64,000 bases of DNA from Candidatus Saccharimonadota bacterium (GCA_017418275.1 JAFONX010000025.1:44600-108599); one strand, 5' to 3'; numbered from the stretch's first letter, positions 1 through 9,580 are shown. The notes: a model not told the origin generated them from the letters alone. Numbers and translations: made by a program.

Positions 1-67
1 AAAAGTACTTATCTAGAAAGAAAAAACAAAAGAATATAAAGCAAAGATTGGCGCTTTTGAGACTTAT

Positions 68-94
68 CTAGCCGTACAATAACTGGACGGCTAG
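68..94 (+). terminator. Hairpin upstream of the MFS gene
   Basis: An 8-bp perfect inverted repeat (CTAGCCGT at 68-75, ACGGCTAG at 87-94) is followed by a weak T-rich stretch. It may end a transcript entering from the left of the window or lie in the leader of the MFS gene. Nothing else is recognisable in bases 1-141 apart from the ribosome binding site AAGGAGG just before the start at 142. Confidence 0.35.
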
Positions 95-141
95 AACCTT
101 TTATTATTAATTAATTTTCGGACAGATAAGGAGGAATCACG

Positions 142-1368
142 ATGTCCAAAAAGATCAAAGGCGCATTGTCGCCTAAAAACAACCGTGTGCTCGTGATGCT
201 TGAGTCTGTACTTACCGCAGGCATCATTAGCGTTCCCTTTATGACCATTCTCTATGAAAACGAGATTGGTCTCTCGCACGAGCAGATCGCAATTACTCAG
301 GCCGTCTTTACGGTCGTTGCGATGCTTCTTAACGTTCCGCTTGGCTGGGTAGCCGATCGTTTTAGTCGTAAGACGGCCAACATCCTCGGTGATTTGCTTT
401 GTCTCTTGGGTCTTTTGTTCTATTCCAGAGCACAATCTATGTGGGATTGTATCGCTTGTGAAACAATCTTTGGCGTAGGTATAGCCTTTTCTCAGGGGGT
501 AGACTCGAGCTTGTTGAAACATTTTGCCGATAAAGAGGACGCCTCTCGTCATCATAAGCTGTTTAAGGATAGCTTCGGGTTGATGTCGTCGCTCTGCCAG
601 CTGATTTGTCTGGTTTATTACATGATTGGTTTCGCGATTGGCGATATGGATGTACGTCAGATTATTGTAATCTCGGCTATTCCGTTCGTCTTTGCGATTG
701 TTGCCGGCTGTTTTATTCAAGACGACAGCGAAAAACTCGAGAAAACTGAGAGTTCGCCGTTCAAAGACATGGGCAAAATTGCCAAAGCTAGCCTTGTGAA
801 CCCTGAAACCAATATCCGTATCGCTGCGTTTATTGTGGCGAGAGAAATTACGCATGGCATTATCTGGTGTTTTACGCCTCTAATGCACTTCGTCGGTATT
901 GACGGTAGGTGGATCGTACTGGGTTGGGCGGCTAACTCGCTGATGGCGTATATTGGTACGAGACTTGCTAGAAAGTTTAACGCTAGATTGCCAGAGTGGG
1001 TATGCTTTGCTCTGCCGGCGACTATCGTAGTTGTCGCGGCCGCCGCAATGAGTCTTAAGTTGACGGCCTTGACGTTGTGCCTGTATGTATTATTCGGCGC
1101 TGCTCAGGGCTGGACAAGCGTTACTATGATGCCTAATCTCAAGACGCACGTTAACGCTAAGCAGCAGGTAACCGTAGAGTCCTTTGCTAAAATGTGTTCG
1201 CAGCTTTATTATGTCATTGCCGTATGGGTGATTGGCTGGGCGGCGGACATCGAGCTGAGATATGCGGCACTCGCTACGATCTTGCTCTTTGCGCCGTTCG
1301 TAATGCCAATCGCGTTACGCTTGAAGCATCAGGAAGAGTCCGAAAAATCCAAACGTCTTCTGAAGTAA
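142..1368 (+). CDS. MFS-family transporter
   Basis: A 408-residue polytopic inner-membrane protein of the major facilitator superfamily. The family-specific loop between helices 2 and 3 is seen as GWVADRFSRK (motif A), and about 12 hydrophobic segments fill the length usual for the family. A strong Shine-Dalgarno AAGGAGG lies 7 nt before the ATG, so this gene is translated from a leadered message, unlike many others here. The substrate cannot be told from sequence. It precedes a glycan-synthesis cluster but is separated from it by a bidirectional terminator and opposite orientation of the next gene, so a functional link is not supported. Confidence 0.85.
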   Translation: MSKKIKGALSPKNNRVLVMLESVLTAGIISVPFMTILYENEIGLSHEQIAITQAVFTVVAMLLNVPLGWVADRFSRKTANILGDLLCLLGLLFYSRAQSMWDCIACETIFGVGIAFSQGVDSSLLKHFADKEDASRHHKLFKDSFGLMSSLCQLICLVYYMIGFAIGDMDVRQIIVISAIPFVFAIVAGCFIQDDSEKLEKTESSPFKDMGKIAKASLVNPETNIRIAAFIVAREITHGIIWCFTPLMHFVGIDGRWIVLGWAANSLMAYIGTRLARKFNARLPEWVCFALPATIVVVAAAAMSLKLTALTLCLYVLFGAAQGWTSVTMMPNLKTHVNAKQQVTVESFAKMCSQLYYVIAVWVIGWAADIELRYAALATILLFAPFVMPIALRLKHQEESEKSKRLLK

Positions 1369-1389
1369 ATCTGAAGAAGGTCTAAAAAA

Positions 1390-1426
1390 TACCCCCGCCA
1401 CTCAGTTGGCGAGGGTAGTTTTTATT
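1390..1426. terminator. Bidirectional intrinsic terminator
   Basis: An 11-bp stem with one mismatch (TACCCCCGCCA paired with TGGCGAGGGTA) is flanked by an A-run on the left and a T-run on the right. It can end both the MFS gene from the left and the glycosyltransferase gene from the right. Confidence 0.85.
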
Positions 1427-2351
1427 TACGGTAGCCATAATAACTCAGGATGATTAGTAGATATAACTTGATTGACTTCTGGTGCAGATATGGATTTTTG
1501 CGCCAATTTGGGAAATACTTTTTTAGCATCGCGCGCGTCTTTGCGAAACCCGGTTTTCCTTCTGGAAAAGCGCTAAAATCTTTGGCCGAATCGAGTAGTA
1601 AATTCCAGATAAAAAACCATTCGATATCGTCGTGATATTCTTCGAGTGCTCCAGCTTTTTTGAAATGTTTATATAAGCTCTTGAGCGCAGGGAAGATATC
1701 GAAAGCGTGCGGATTCCATTCCTTCTGATGAAGCACCGAGCCAGGGTTCTGATAATAATGATAAAGTGGCTCGTCGATTGCTGAGAATCTATCAGTATAT
1801 AAGATAAGGGAAGACATTAGCTCCATATCCTCATGAATAATCCCTTCTTTGAATTTAAAATGTTCATTCCACCACGTGCGACGTAGGAAAACCTGTACTG
1901 GACCAAGGCCGTAGCGCACGAAACGATGTTTGGCGTCGGAGTCATTCGGATTGATGGCATAGAGATAGTTTTCGTGGCCGTCGGTGTAAATGCGCTGTAT
2001 GCCAAGCATTACAAAGTCCGACTCTTCCTTTTTGGCGGTTTTAAGGAGTTTAGAGATGGCGTCTTTGGTAATTGTGTCGTCCGAGTCAATAAACCAAAGA
2101 TATTTACCCTGAGCGTGTCTGGCGCCGTAGTTGCGCGCCGCCGCCGCGCCAGCAGTTATACAGCTAAGTGCCTGAACTTGGGGATGTTGCTTGGCGTACT
2201 TTTTGATAATATCAGCGGAATCATCAGTCGAATTATTATCGATGACGAGAATTTCGCCGTCAATTTTACCGAGCGAAGCTAGAACGGAGTCAAGACAACG
2301 TTTAAGATATTTTTCCGAATTATAAACAGGGATGACTACGGATATTTCCAT
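1422..2351 (-). CDS. Family 2 glycosyltransferase
   Basis: A 309-residue GT-A-fold, family 2 glycosyltransferase. The N-terminus reads VVIPVYNSEKYL, followed by the nucleotide-binding IDNNSTDDS and a DSDD metal-binding (DXD-type) motif near residue 90, then WNEHFKF and EDMELM near residue 175, where the catalytic base is expected. It would transfer a sugar from an NDP-sugar at the cytoplasmic face of the membrane to a lipid-linked or surface glycan. No signal or membrane segment is clear except a short hydrophobic C-terminus. The start is supported by a TACAAT box 6 nt upstream of the ATG, which implies a leaderless message. It is divergent from the glycan cluster that follows. Confidence 0.88.
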   Translation of the reverse strand: MEISVVIPVYNSEKYLKRCLDSVLASLGKIDGEILVIDNNSTDDSADIIKKYAKQHPQVQALSCITAGAAAARNYGARHAQGKYLWFIDSDDTITKDAISKLLKTAKKEESDFVMLGIQRIYTDGHENYLYAINPNDSDAKHRFVRYGLGPVQVFLRRTWWNEHFKFKEGIIHEDMELMSSLILYTDRFSAIDEPLYHYYQNPGSVLHQKEWNPHAFDIFPALKSLYKHFKKAGALEEYHDDIEWFFIWNLLLDSAKDFSAFPEGKPGFAKTRAMLKKYFPNWRKNPYLHQKSIKLYLLIILSYYGYRK

Positions 2352-2463
2352 AGCCTAATTGTACAAGACAACGACAATGGTAGTCTATAAAAAGCTTGCC
2401 GTTTTTGGTAAACTTAAGATATAGCATAAAATGAATTAGATATTTATATCTAAGGGAGTTGTC

Positions 2464-4428
2464 ATAAGAGTAAGTAGAATTCGCTACATACTGACTTTGT
2501 TGGTATCTTGTATATTCTGTGTAGCAATGGGGATAATCACGGCTTGCGCACTGTTTGTAAACGGTGGATATTATTCAATTGTGAAGAATAATACTCCGCT
2601 CACGATTTGCGGAGGCTTAGCGCTTTTAGCCTTTTTTGTGGTTTTGTGGCGCAAACTGAGCAGAATTCCAGACGTTCGGGCAAAAACCGAGCGAAAACTT
2701 GCCGTTAGTATTCTTGTTTTTAATGCATTGCTTGTTATTGTTTCGGTTTATTTGTTAGGAAGAAGCATCAGCTTAGCCTTAGCGGCTACAAATGGTGCTT
2801 TAGTATTTCTGGCTTTTCTTATGAATTATCTGACTCTTCGCATGATAGCCACGAAGAATAAGTCGCTGTTTGTCCTTTTTTTAGGCTCCCTGCTTGCTCC
2901 GTTTGCTTTATATGTATCGGTTATCTATAATGATGCGATTGCTCAATTTCTAATCAGTTTGCTACTTTTCTTGACGACGAAAAACATCAAAAAATGGGCA
3001 AGCACTTCCTTCGTTAAAATGTTATTATATGCAGCTTTTATAGGCTTCGTTGGTTTTCTGGCTATTCAAACCAAAGCGATTGTAGTAATCTTACTTGTCG
3101 CACTCACTATAGCTGCAACTATTTATATTATCGGCAGGAAGACTGATCTTAAAAAAGCAGCAATCTTTTCTATTTTAGCGCTCGGATTCTTTACAATTCC
3201 TGCGATAGGATTAAAGATGTCGATAGCAAACCATGCTGATATTGGTTTAGTCCATTCTATCTCAAACTGGCTAAGTGTCGATTTGGCAAGTATTAATACT
3301 ATAAAGTCGAATATGCTCAGTTTTGGTATATCGGGCATGTTTGAGCATCTTAAGATAGTGAACATCGTTTGGATGGCTAGTCTTCTAGCCCTATTGATTG
3401 GCGGCGTTGTCGATATAAAAGAAAAACAATGTCTTTATAAAACTTTCGCAAAGCTCACGGTTATAGGATTGCTGGTTTTCTCAAGGTTCTGGGAAGCGCA
3501 GGGTGAAAAAATATATATCTTCTTCCCGCTTATCTTTACTTTGTCCGTGTTTATGCTGTTCAAGATTACCGAGAGTGATATGATTCGTGATATCGTGCTA
3601 ACGATTAGGGGTTTTGTGAAGTATAAGAAGAACGATAATCAGTACAAAAAGATTAAAATCTTAAATACTGCCGATACGATGGCGCAGATAAAGAAGGGAA
3701 AATCGGTAATTCGTCTTGGCGATGGCGAGATGGCTGTAATGCTGGGGCATTCTATCTGGTTCCAGAAACAATCCGACCAACTTCGGCAAGATTTGGAAAA
3801 AGTAATCGAAAAAGCGGGCAATAAGAACTTGCTCGTCTGTGTCCCGCGCACGATTATTAGCTTAGAGGGATATCGTTCGAAAGCGCGGCGTTTTTGGTAT
3901 CGCGAGCTGTTCGGGACGCGCTATGAATGGAAGAAACGCCTGTCTGAGAAGGTAAGTTATGGTGAAACTTCTGTGACTCGTGCTCGCACGGATTTGAATG
4001 CAAGGATTCAGGATGAAGTTTTTGCAGATTGGAAAAAGCTCTTTTCTGACCGAGATATTGTACTGATTGAGGGCATGACAACTCGTACGGGCGTAAAAAA
4101 TGACCTCTTTGAAGAGGCGAAATCAGTTCGCAGAATTATTGGTCCGCCTAAGAATGCCTATGATAAAGTGCCACGAATAATAGAATGTTTTAAAGCGCAA
4201 AAGGTAAAGAAAACGGCGCTGATTCTTGTAAGTCTTGGTCCAGCTGCGAAAAAGATTGCTATGGAACTAAACGATGAGGGCTATCAGGTGATTGATATGG
4301 GACACCTCGGCCAAGAATATGCTTTCTATTATAATGGAGAATACCGCAGGGCGGAGAATGATGACCGCTTTGATATGATAACTGATGAAGGATACGAGAA
4401 ATCAATTATAGCGAGAATCGAAAAATGA
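2464..4428 (+). CDS. Membrane protein fused to GT-D-fold glycosyltransferase
   Basis: The N-terminal ~370 residues hold about 10 hydrophobic helices. The C-terminal ~260 residues match the GT-D fold (SP_1767/DUF1792 family): RLGDGEMAVM, then CVPRTI, IEGMTTRTGV and LVSLGPAAK. It probably glycosylates a surface polymer from the cytoplasmic side. The start is unclear: no ATG, GTG or TTG follows the Shine-Dalgarno AAGGGAG (2452-2458) at proper spacing, but an ATA codon at 2464 does. From there the protein starts with a basic patch before the first helix. The nearest conventional start is TTG at 2497, which would cut into that helix and leave the SD 38 nt away. I chose 2464 (654 aa) on this reasoning. 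The stop overlaps the next start (ATGA). Confidence 0.8.
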   Translation: MRVSRIRYILTLLVSCIFCVAMGIITACALFVNGGYYSIVKNNTPLTICGGLALLAFFVVLWRKLSRIPDVRAKTERKLAVSILVFNALLVIVSVYLLGRSISLALAATNGALVFLAFLMNYLTLRMIATKNKSLFVLFLGSLLAPFALYVSVIYNDAIAQFLISLLLFLTTKNIKKWASTSFVKMLLYAAFIGFVGFLAIQTKAIVVILLVALTIAATIYIIGRKTDLKKAAIFSILALGFFTIPAIGLKMSIANHADIGLVHSISNWLSVDLASINTIKSNMLSFGISGMFEHLKIVNIVWMASLLALLIGGVVDIKEKQCLYKTFAKLTVIGLLVFSRFWEAQGEKIYIFFPLIFTLSVFMLFKITESDMIRDIVLTIRGFVKYKKNDNQYKKIKILNTADTMAQIKKGKSVIRLGDGEMAVMLGHSIWFQKQSDQLRQDLEKVIEKAGNKNLLVCVPRTIISLEGYRSKARRFWYRELFGTRYEWKKRLSEKVSYGETSVTRARTDLNARIQDEVFADWKKLFSDRDIVLIEGMTTRTGVKNDLFEEAKSVRRIIGPPKNAYDKVPRIIECFKAQKVKKTALILVSLGPAAKKIAMELNDEGYQVIDMGHLGQEYAFYYNGEYRRAENDDRFDMITDEGYEKSIIARIEK

Positions 4429-5999
4429 CCAAGAAAAAAACTAGCTCGCGCACCAAGAATTCGGCGCGCAATATGATTGTTTCAATACTCTTTAATAGTA
4501 TTACAATTATTTTTGGCATTGTTACGCAACGTATCTTTTTGAGACTCCTTAATACTGAGTATCTTGGTCTTAACAGTTTGTTTTCGAATATTTTAACTAT
4601 GCTTTCGGTGGCAGAACTCGGCGTAACGAATGCTGTTATCTTTAGTATGTATGAGCCGCTCGCAAAGGATGACAAAAAGACGATTTGTGCTCTCATGGCT
4701 TTTTATCGCAGATGGTATTGGATTATCGGCGGAGTGGTTTTGGGACTTGGCTTATGTATCTTACCATTTATTCCGAACATTGTGGGCGAGCAGAGTTTAG
4801 ATGTTAATCTATATCTGATTTTTACGGTTTCTCTTGCAGATATCGTTTTGTCGTATTTCTTAGGCTACAAGCGTAGTATTCTTGTTGCTTCGCAACAAAA
4901 TTATATAATTGATATTTGTCAAATCATTTATGTTGTACTGGTCTCGACACTCCAAATGCTAGCGCTATTTATTACGCGTAATTATTATATCTATATTTTG
5001 GTTCGACTAGCTCTAAGGATTTTGCAGAATATTGTACTAATTATAATTGCTAATAAAAAATTTCCGTATATTCGCGAGAAGAATCCGCCAAAGCTCAAGA
5101 AAGAAATTCGAAAGAGCATTTTTACAAAGGTGAAAGGGCTCTTTTATCACAAAATCGGTGGCTTCATTGTTCTCGGTACAGATAACTTAGTGATTACGAC
5201 TTTTCTTGGTTTAGCCGTAAATGGTTTGTATGCGAGCTACTACATGATCATTTCTGCGCTTCAGAGTATCATTATGCAATGCATTACGGCAACAACTGCA
5301 AGCGTCGGAAATCTTTTAGTCGAGAATGATTCAGAAAAGCAGTTCTTAGTTTTTCGCAGGATTCGGTTTATTAACTTCTGGCTAGCAGTACTTGGCTCGA
5401 CTGGTTTATTGATAGTAATGGACAGCTTTATTACTGTTTGGCTCGGCGGTGAATATGTGCTCGGTCTCGACGTACTTATGGCATTAGTATTAAACTTCTA
5501 TTTCTATGTAAGTCGCTCTTCGTTCGGTGTTTTTAAAGATGCCGCTGGCATTTACCATGAGGATCGTTTTGTACCAATTGTGGAATCGGTGCTTAATATT
5601 TCTGCCAGCATTATTTTAGTAAAGCTTATTGGTCTTCCGGGCGTATTTATTGGCACCTTTATTAGTGGCTTAGCCTTATACTGCTTTAGTTATCCTAAGT
5701 TTGTTTATAAAAAGCTCTTTAAGCGTAGCTACCGGTGCTATACTATCGAGACCTTAGGCTTAGCACTAATCGCAACGATTATAATCACTGCATCATTTCT
5801 CACGACGCGCTTTCTTGCTGGCTTATCCAATCTCGACGGAATTGGTTTGTTAATCTTTAATATTGTAATGGTATTTGTAATACCGAATGCTTTAATTGTT
5901 TTGATATTTGTAAAAAATCAAAACTTCCAATATTGTACAGATTTATTAAAGAAAGTGTTAAAGAAGGTTAGCCATGCCAAAAGAAAAAGAATCGCCTAA
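4425..5999 (+). CDS. Wzx/MurJ-like polysaccharide flippase
   Basis: A 524-residue protein with about 14 hydrophobic helices, typical in length and layout for the MOP-superfamily oligosaccharide flippases (Wzx, PST type). It begins with a basic stretch, then NMIVSILFNSITIIFGIV. Its likely job is to move lipid-linked sugars, made by the neighbouring glycosyltransferases, across the membrane. Translation is coupled to the upstream gene through an ATGA overlap and to the downstream glycosyltransferase by a 26-nt overlap, which argues for one operon from 2464 to 6987. The exact flipped substrate is unknown. A teichoic-acid or capsule-type repeat unit is the usual cargo. Confidence 0.85.
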   Translation: MTKKKTSSRTKNSARNMIVSILFNSITIIFGIVTQRIFLRLLNTEYLGLNSLFSNILTMLSVAELGVTNAVIFSMYEPLAKDDKKTICALMAFYRRWYWIIGGVVLGLGLCILPFIPNIVGEQSLDVNLYLIFTVSLADIVLSYFLGYKRSILVASQQNYIIDICQIIYVVLVSTLQMLALFITRNYYIYILVRLALRILQNIVLIIIANKKFPYIREKNPPKLKKEIRKSIFTKVKGLFYHKIGGFIVLGTDNLVITTFLGLAVNGLYASYYMIISALQSIIMQCITATTASVGNLLVENDSEKQFLVFRRIRFINFWLAVLGSTGLLIVMDSFITVWLGGEYVLGLDVLMALVLNFYFYVSRSSFGVFKDAAGIYHEDRFVPIVESVLNISASIILVKLIGLPGVFIGTFISGLALYCFSYPKFVYKKLFKRSYRCYTIETLGLALIATIIITASFLTTRFLAGLSNLDGIGLLIFNIVMVFVIPNALIVLIFVKNQNFQYCTDLLKKVLKKVSHAKRKRIA

Positions 6000-6987
6000 A
6001 GTTTCGGTAATTATTCCGGCATATAATTCGGCCTCGTCGTTAGAATATAGTGTTAAGAGTGCTCTGGTACAAGACTATTCAAACATTGAGATAATAATTG
6101 TAAATGACGGCTCGACTGACGAGACTCCGATAATTGCACAAGGCATTGCGCATAAAAATAAAACCGTAAAAGTTGTGAATCAGGAAAACCGTGGGCTTGG
6201 CGAAGCTAGAAATAGTGGTACGGCTTCAGCGACGGGAGATTATATTATTTTTCTAGATTCCGACGACATGTTGTTGCCTTGGTCTATTTCGGAGATGATA
6301 GATGTTGCCGAGAAGGGAAAAGCAGATATTATTATTGGCAAGATGTTGGAGACGTCGCGCCCCGCCGAGGAATATAATCGTCTAACTGGTGAGGCGAGGG
6401 TAAATTCGGCAGCTAGAAAACTCCCTGATGGTTTTGAAGATCTTTTGTATATGAAAGTTTTGCCATCGGCGCACGCTAAGTTGTATCGATCAGCCTTAGT
6501 AAAGAATGAACGTTTCTCGAGAATTCGCCATGCGGAAGATTTGGAATACAATCTTAGAATCTTTAAGAAGACTAAAAAAATATATGTTCTCGATTCGCCT
6601 GTTGTAGAAATTTACGCATTGACTAGCGGAAGTATGATGCGTAGTGCATACAATGATAAAAAACACGAAGAACTACAAATTTTACACGATTTAGTGAAGA
6701 AGTGTGACGGCTCCAAAAAAGAGACGCGCAGAAAAGCTTACGCGGCGAGTATTTTCTTTCATTCTATTGGTCTTATTCGTATGCTCTATAACGACAAAGA
6801 AGCGACTGAAAAATACGCGGGAGACTACAAGCAATTAAAGAGATATATCAAAAAGTATTCCCATTCAGTTCTGTTTGATAAAAAAGCTTTGGCTTCTCAA
6901 CGAAAATACGCTCTCGTAGCAGCTGTTTCTGTCGCTGCTATGCTAAAAATGATGGATGCCGCGGAAAAGAAAGCAACGACTCGGTAG
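5974..6987 (+). CDS. Family 2 glycosyltransferase
   Basis: A 337-residue family 2 glycosyltransferase with VSVIIPAYNSASSL at the N-terminus, the nucleotide-binding VNDGSTDET, ENRGLGEARN and the metal-binding LDSDDM. The C-terminal third is helical and basic, as is common in enzymes that dock on the membrane. The start ATG overlaps the end of the flippase gene by 26 nt and follows a GAAGG Shine-Dalgarno inside that gene. It is the last gene of the glycan operon. No clear terminator follows. The 99 nt to the tRNA gene hold nothing recognised. Confidence 0.88.
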   Translation: MPKEKESPKVSVIIPAYNSASSLEYSVKSALVQDYSNIEIIIVNDGSTDETPIIAQGIAHKNKTVKVVNQENRGLGEARNSGTASATGDYIIFLDSDDMLLPWSISEMIDVAEKGKADIIIGKMLETSRPAEEYNRLTGEARVNSAARKLPDGFEDLLYMKVLPSAHAKLYRSALVKNERFSRIRHAEDLEYNLRIFKKTKKIYVLDSPVVEIYALTSGSMMRSAYNDKKHEELQILHDLVKKCDGSKKETRRKAYAASIFFHSIGLIRMLYNDKEATEKYAGDYKQLKRYIKKYSHSVLFDKKALASQRKYALVAAVSVAAMLKMMDAAEKKATTR

Positions 6988-7086
6988 TAATAAAAGGCGT
7001 TTGCTTGCTCGGTTTTTGACGCAAGTAGGCCGAGTTCGTATAAAAATATGCATAAAAAATAGGTCCTTAGACCATTATATAAAATT

Positions 7087-7161
7087 TGGCTCCTCGGGCC
7101 AGACTCGAACTGGCAACCTCGAAGTTAACAGCTTCTTGCTCCACCATTGAGCTACCGAGGA
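7087..7161 (-). tRNA. tRNA-Asn (GUU)
   Basis: A cloverleaf can be drawn on the minus strand. The acceptor stem TCCTCGG pairs with CCGAGGA, followed by G and an encoded CCA. The D-arm is GCTCAATGGTGGAGC, the anticodon loop CTGTTAA (anticodon GTT) and the T-arm CCAGTTCGAGTCTGG. Confidence 0.95.
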
Positions 7162-7230
7162 ATATAAAAACATTTTATAGAATCGAGTCTAATCTGTCAA
7201 TAGTCTAGAATAAATCCGGAAGCGCTACAT

Positions 7231-7285
7231 TTGACAAACTATTATCTTATGGTGTAAAATACAAAAATGCTCCAATCCGAGCATT
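7231..7285 (+). promoter_or_regulatory. Promoter and leader hairpin
   Basis: A perfect -35 TTGACA (7231-7236) and a -10 TAAAAT (7255-7260) are 18 nt apart. The transcript would start close to a 7-bp hairpin (AATGCTC 7266-7272, GAGCATT 7279-7285), a possible 5' stabiliser or regulatory structure. The leader then runs about 50 nt to the start codon at 7337. Confidence 0.7.
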
Positions 7286-7336
7286 ACTCATTATATTTCA
7301 ATCCGAATTGCCTTCGTTATGAAAGGAAGTGATTAT

Positions 7337-7669
7337 ATGAAGGCAAGAATTATGTCGTACAGATACGTTCCCTCTAGTGGAGCGCGCATTTCTACTGGCA
7401 ACAAGGGCAATAGCCGCCCAAGAAACGCATTCCGGGGTGGTAATGGCACTTATCTCGTTGCTGAACCGCCGAAAGTTATAGTATTTTACGAACGCGAAGA
7501 TGGCGAGAAGGGATCAGTCGATATGTACCGCTCTATTAAAGAAAACTCAAATAGGCGAATTACGAAAAAATACGTTGATTTGCTGATGTCTTTGGTTGTT
7601 AATCAGATGGTTGATACAATGCATATCGAAGACGATATCCTGCAGCTGATGTCGCATTATGTAGAATGA
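7337..7669 (+). CDS. Hypothetical basic protein
   Basis: A 110-residue protein that I do not recognise. The N-terminal 45 residues are rich in Arg, Asn, Gly and Ser and probably disordered. The C-terminal half is mixed alpha/beta, with EREDGEKGSVDMYRSI and an acidic tail. An upstream in-frame ATG at 7319 exists, but the Shine-Dalgarno AAAGGAAG (7322-7329) lies 7 nt before the ATG at 7337, which decides the start. The gene has its own consensus promoter, leader hairpin and terminator, so it is an independent and probably well-expressed transcript. It ends in TGA immediately before the terminator, which shows UGA works as a stop here. No signal peptide, so cytoplasmic. Confidence 0.75.
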   Translation: MKARIMSYRYVPSSGARISTGNKGNSRPRNAFRGGNGTYLVAEPPKVIVFYEREDGEKGSVDMYRSIKENSNRRITKKYVDLLMSLVVNQMVDTMHIEDDILQLMSHYVE

Positions 7670-7681
7670 AACGAGGGTATG

Positions 7682-7709
7682 GCGCCCCCCGCTTGGAGGG
7701 GCGCTTTTT
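7682..7709 (+). terminator. Intrinsic terminator
   Basis: GCGCCCC and GGGGCGC form a strong stem around a 9-nt loop and are followed by five T residues. Confidence 0.9.
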
Positions 7710-7757
7710 CTTGCGTAAAACATGTTATAATATAGCCCATAAATAGGGAGATTATTC

Positions 7758-9578
7758 ATGTGTGGAATAGTTGGTTATGTCGGCGATCGTCCGGCACAAG
7801 ATGTATTAATAAGTGGACTTAAGCGCCTTGAATATCGCGGTTATGATTCCGCCGGTATTGCAACGCTAGATGATAATTCTGAGCCGCATCTCGCTCGTTC
7901 GGTTGGTAAAATTGTCGAGCTCGAGAAGGTTCTTTCTGTCAAGCCTCATGACGGTAAGCTTGGTATTGGTCATACGCGTTGGGCGACACATGGTGGTGTT
8001 ACGGTCAAGAACGCCCACCCACACAATGTCGGCGATGTTTTCTTAGTTCACAACGGTATCATTGAAAACTTCCGCGAGCTTAAGGCTAAGCTCAAAGATG
8101 TCGAGTTTAAGTCCGATACTGACTCTGAAGTACTTGCTGCTCTGATTAACTCCAAATACGACCAGAAGACTAGCCTAAAGGATGCCGTAGCTGCCGCTCT
8201 TAAAGAAGTTCGTGGCACATACGGCATTGTTGCTTTCTCGCCACGCGAGCCGGAAAGTCTTATTGTTGCACGTATGGGTAGCCCGCTCATTATTGGCCTC
8301 GGGGATGGTGAAACCTTAATCGCTTCCGATGCTTCAGCTCTTCTCGGTTACACTCGCAATGCTATTTACCTGAATGATGGCGAAATGGCAGTTTGTACAA
8401 AGGCTGGCGCAAAGGTCTATAATCTCGACCTCAAGCCAATCTCTGCTAAGAAGGAAGAAATCCAAGGCGAGCTTGATCAGATTCAAAAAGGCGGCTACGA
8501 CCACTTCCTCTTGAAAGAAATAATGGAACAGGGCACAACCTTACATAATACCCTTTCTGGTCGCGTCGATGCCGCAAATGGCACCATGCGCCTCGGTGGC
8601 CTTAATCTTACGCCAAAAGAGCTCAAAGATTTGCGCCATCTTGTAATTGTCGGCTGCGGTACGGCTTATTACGCCGGTCTCATGGCTAGTTATTACTTTG
8701 AAAAACTCGTGCCAGATTTAACTACCGAAGTTGTAGTTGCGAGTGAGTATCGTTATCGCAGTTTTCATTTGCCGGAACACTCTGCAGCCTTGATTATTTC
8801 TCAGTCTGGCGAAACCGCTGATACGCTTGCCTGTCTTCGCGAAATCAAGCGTCGCGGTGCTAAGGTATTAGGTATTGTAAATGTAATTGGTTCTACAATC
8901 GCTCGTGAAGTTGATGGCGGTACTTATGTTTATGCCGGTCCAGAAATTTCCGTTGCTTCAACTAAGGCCTTTACTGCTCAGGTGACAACCATGCTTATCT
9001 TTGCTGGCATGCTTGCTGAAAGTCACGGTGGCAACATGGATACGGTTCGCCAACTTGCAAAAGAACTTGAAGCTCTGCCAGAAAACATCCAGAAAACGCT
9101 CGATGAAAACCACGAAGCCATGAAGAAGCTTGCGAAGAAATATGCCAAATACGATCACGCGCTCTATCTTGGTCGCGATACTGGTTTTCCGCTCGCTCTC
9201 GAAGGCGCTCTGAAGCTCAAGGAAATCTCATATATTCACGCTGAGGCTTATGCGACGGGTGAGCTTAAGCATGGTCCAATCGCGCTCGTTGATGACCGCT
9301 TCTTTGAGGTCTTTGACGTGCTTGATGGTCCGCTCTTTGAAAAGACGCTCGGTGGCTTACAGGAAGTTCGTGCGCGTGGCGGCCATACAATTGTCTTGAC
9401 TGACTCTAAGAAAGACATCGAATGTGACGACATTGTTCGCATTAAGACTGACGCTAAGCTCACGGTGCCACTACTACTAAATACCTTACAGCAGCTCTTC
9501 GCTTATTACGTGGCGGTTGCTCGCGGCAATGACGTTGATCAGCCACGTAATCTTGCCAAATCAGTAACGGTGGAATAG
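7758..9578 (+). CDS. glmS: Glucosamine-6-phosphate synthase (isomerizing)
   Basis: A 606-residue enzyme that makes glucosamine-6-phosphate from fructose-6-phosphate and glutamine, the first step towards UDP-GlcNAc for peptidoglycan and surface glycans. The N-terminal glutaminase domain starts MCGIVGYVGD, with Cys2 as the nucleophile, and has HTRWATHG and the HNG of VHNGIIEN. The two SIS isomerase domains contain SQSGETADT near residue 350 and EGALKLKEISYIHAE near 480, and the end is LAKSVTVE as in the family. Length is normal. A Shine-Dalgarno AGGGAG (7745-7750) precedes the ATG, and an extended -10 (TGT then TATAAT at 7726-7731) gives a short leader, with no room for a glmS ribozyme. Confidence 0.97.
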   Translation: MCGIVGYVGDRPAQDVLISGLKRLEYRGYDSAGIATLDDNSEPHLARSVGKIVELEKVLSVKPHDGKLGIGHTRWATHGGVTVKNAHPHNVGDVFLVHNGIIENFRELKAKLKDVEFKSDTDSEVLAALINSKYDQKTSLKDAVAAALKEVRGTYGIVAFSPREPESLIVARMGSPLIIGLGDGETLIASDASALLGYTRNAIYLNDGEMAVCTKAGAKVYNLDLKPISAKKEEIQGELDQIQKGGYDHFLLKEIMEQGTTLHNTLSGRVDAANGTMRLGGLNLTPKELKDLRHLVIVGCGTAYYAGLMASYYFEKLVPDLTTEVVVASEYRYRSFHLPEHSAALIISQSGETADTLACLREIKRRGAKVLGIVNVIGSTIAREVDGGTYVYAGPEISVASTKAFTAQVTTMLIFAGMLAESHGGNMDTVRQLAKELEALPENIQKTLDENHEAMKKLAKKYAKYDHALYLGRDTGFPLALEGALKLKEISYIHAEAYATGELKHGPIALVDDRFFEVFDVLDGPLFEKTLGGLQEVRARGGHTIVLTDSKKDIECDDIVRIKTDAKLTVPLLLNTLQQLFAYYVAVARGNDVDQPRNLAKSVTVE

Positions 9579-9580
9579 GT

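Noticed and set aside
7741..7757. glmS ribozyme in the glmS leader
   Set aside because: The leader from the -10 box to the ATG is only about 20 nt, too short for the ribozyme.
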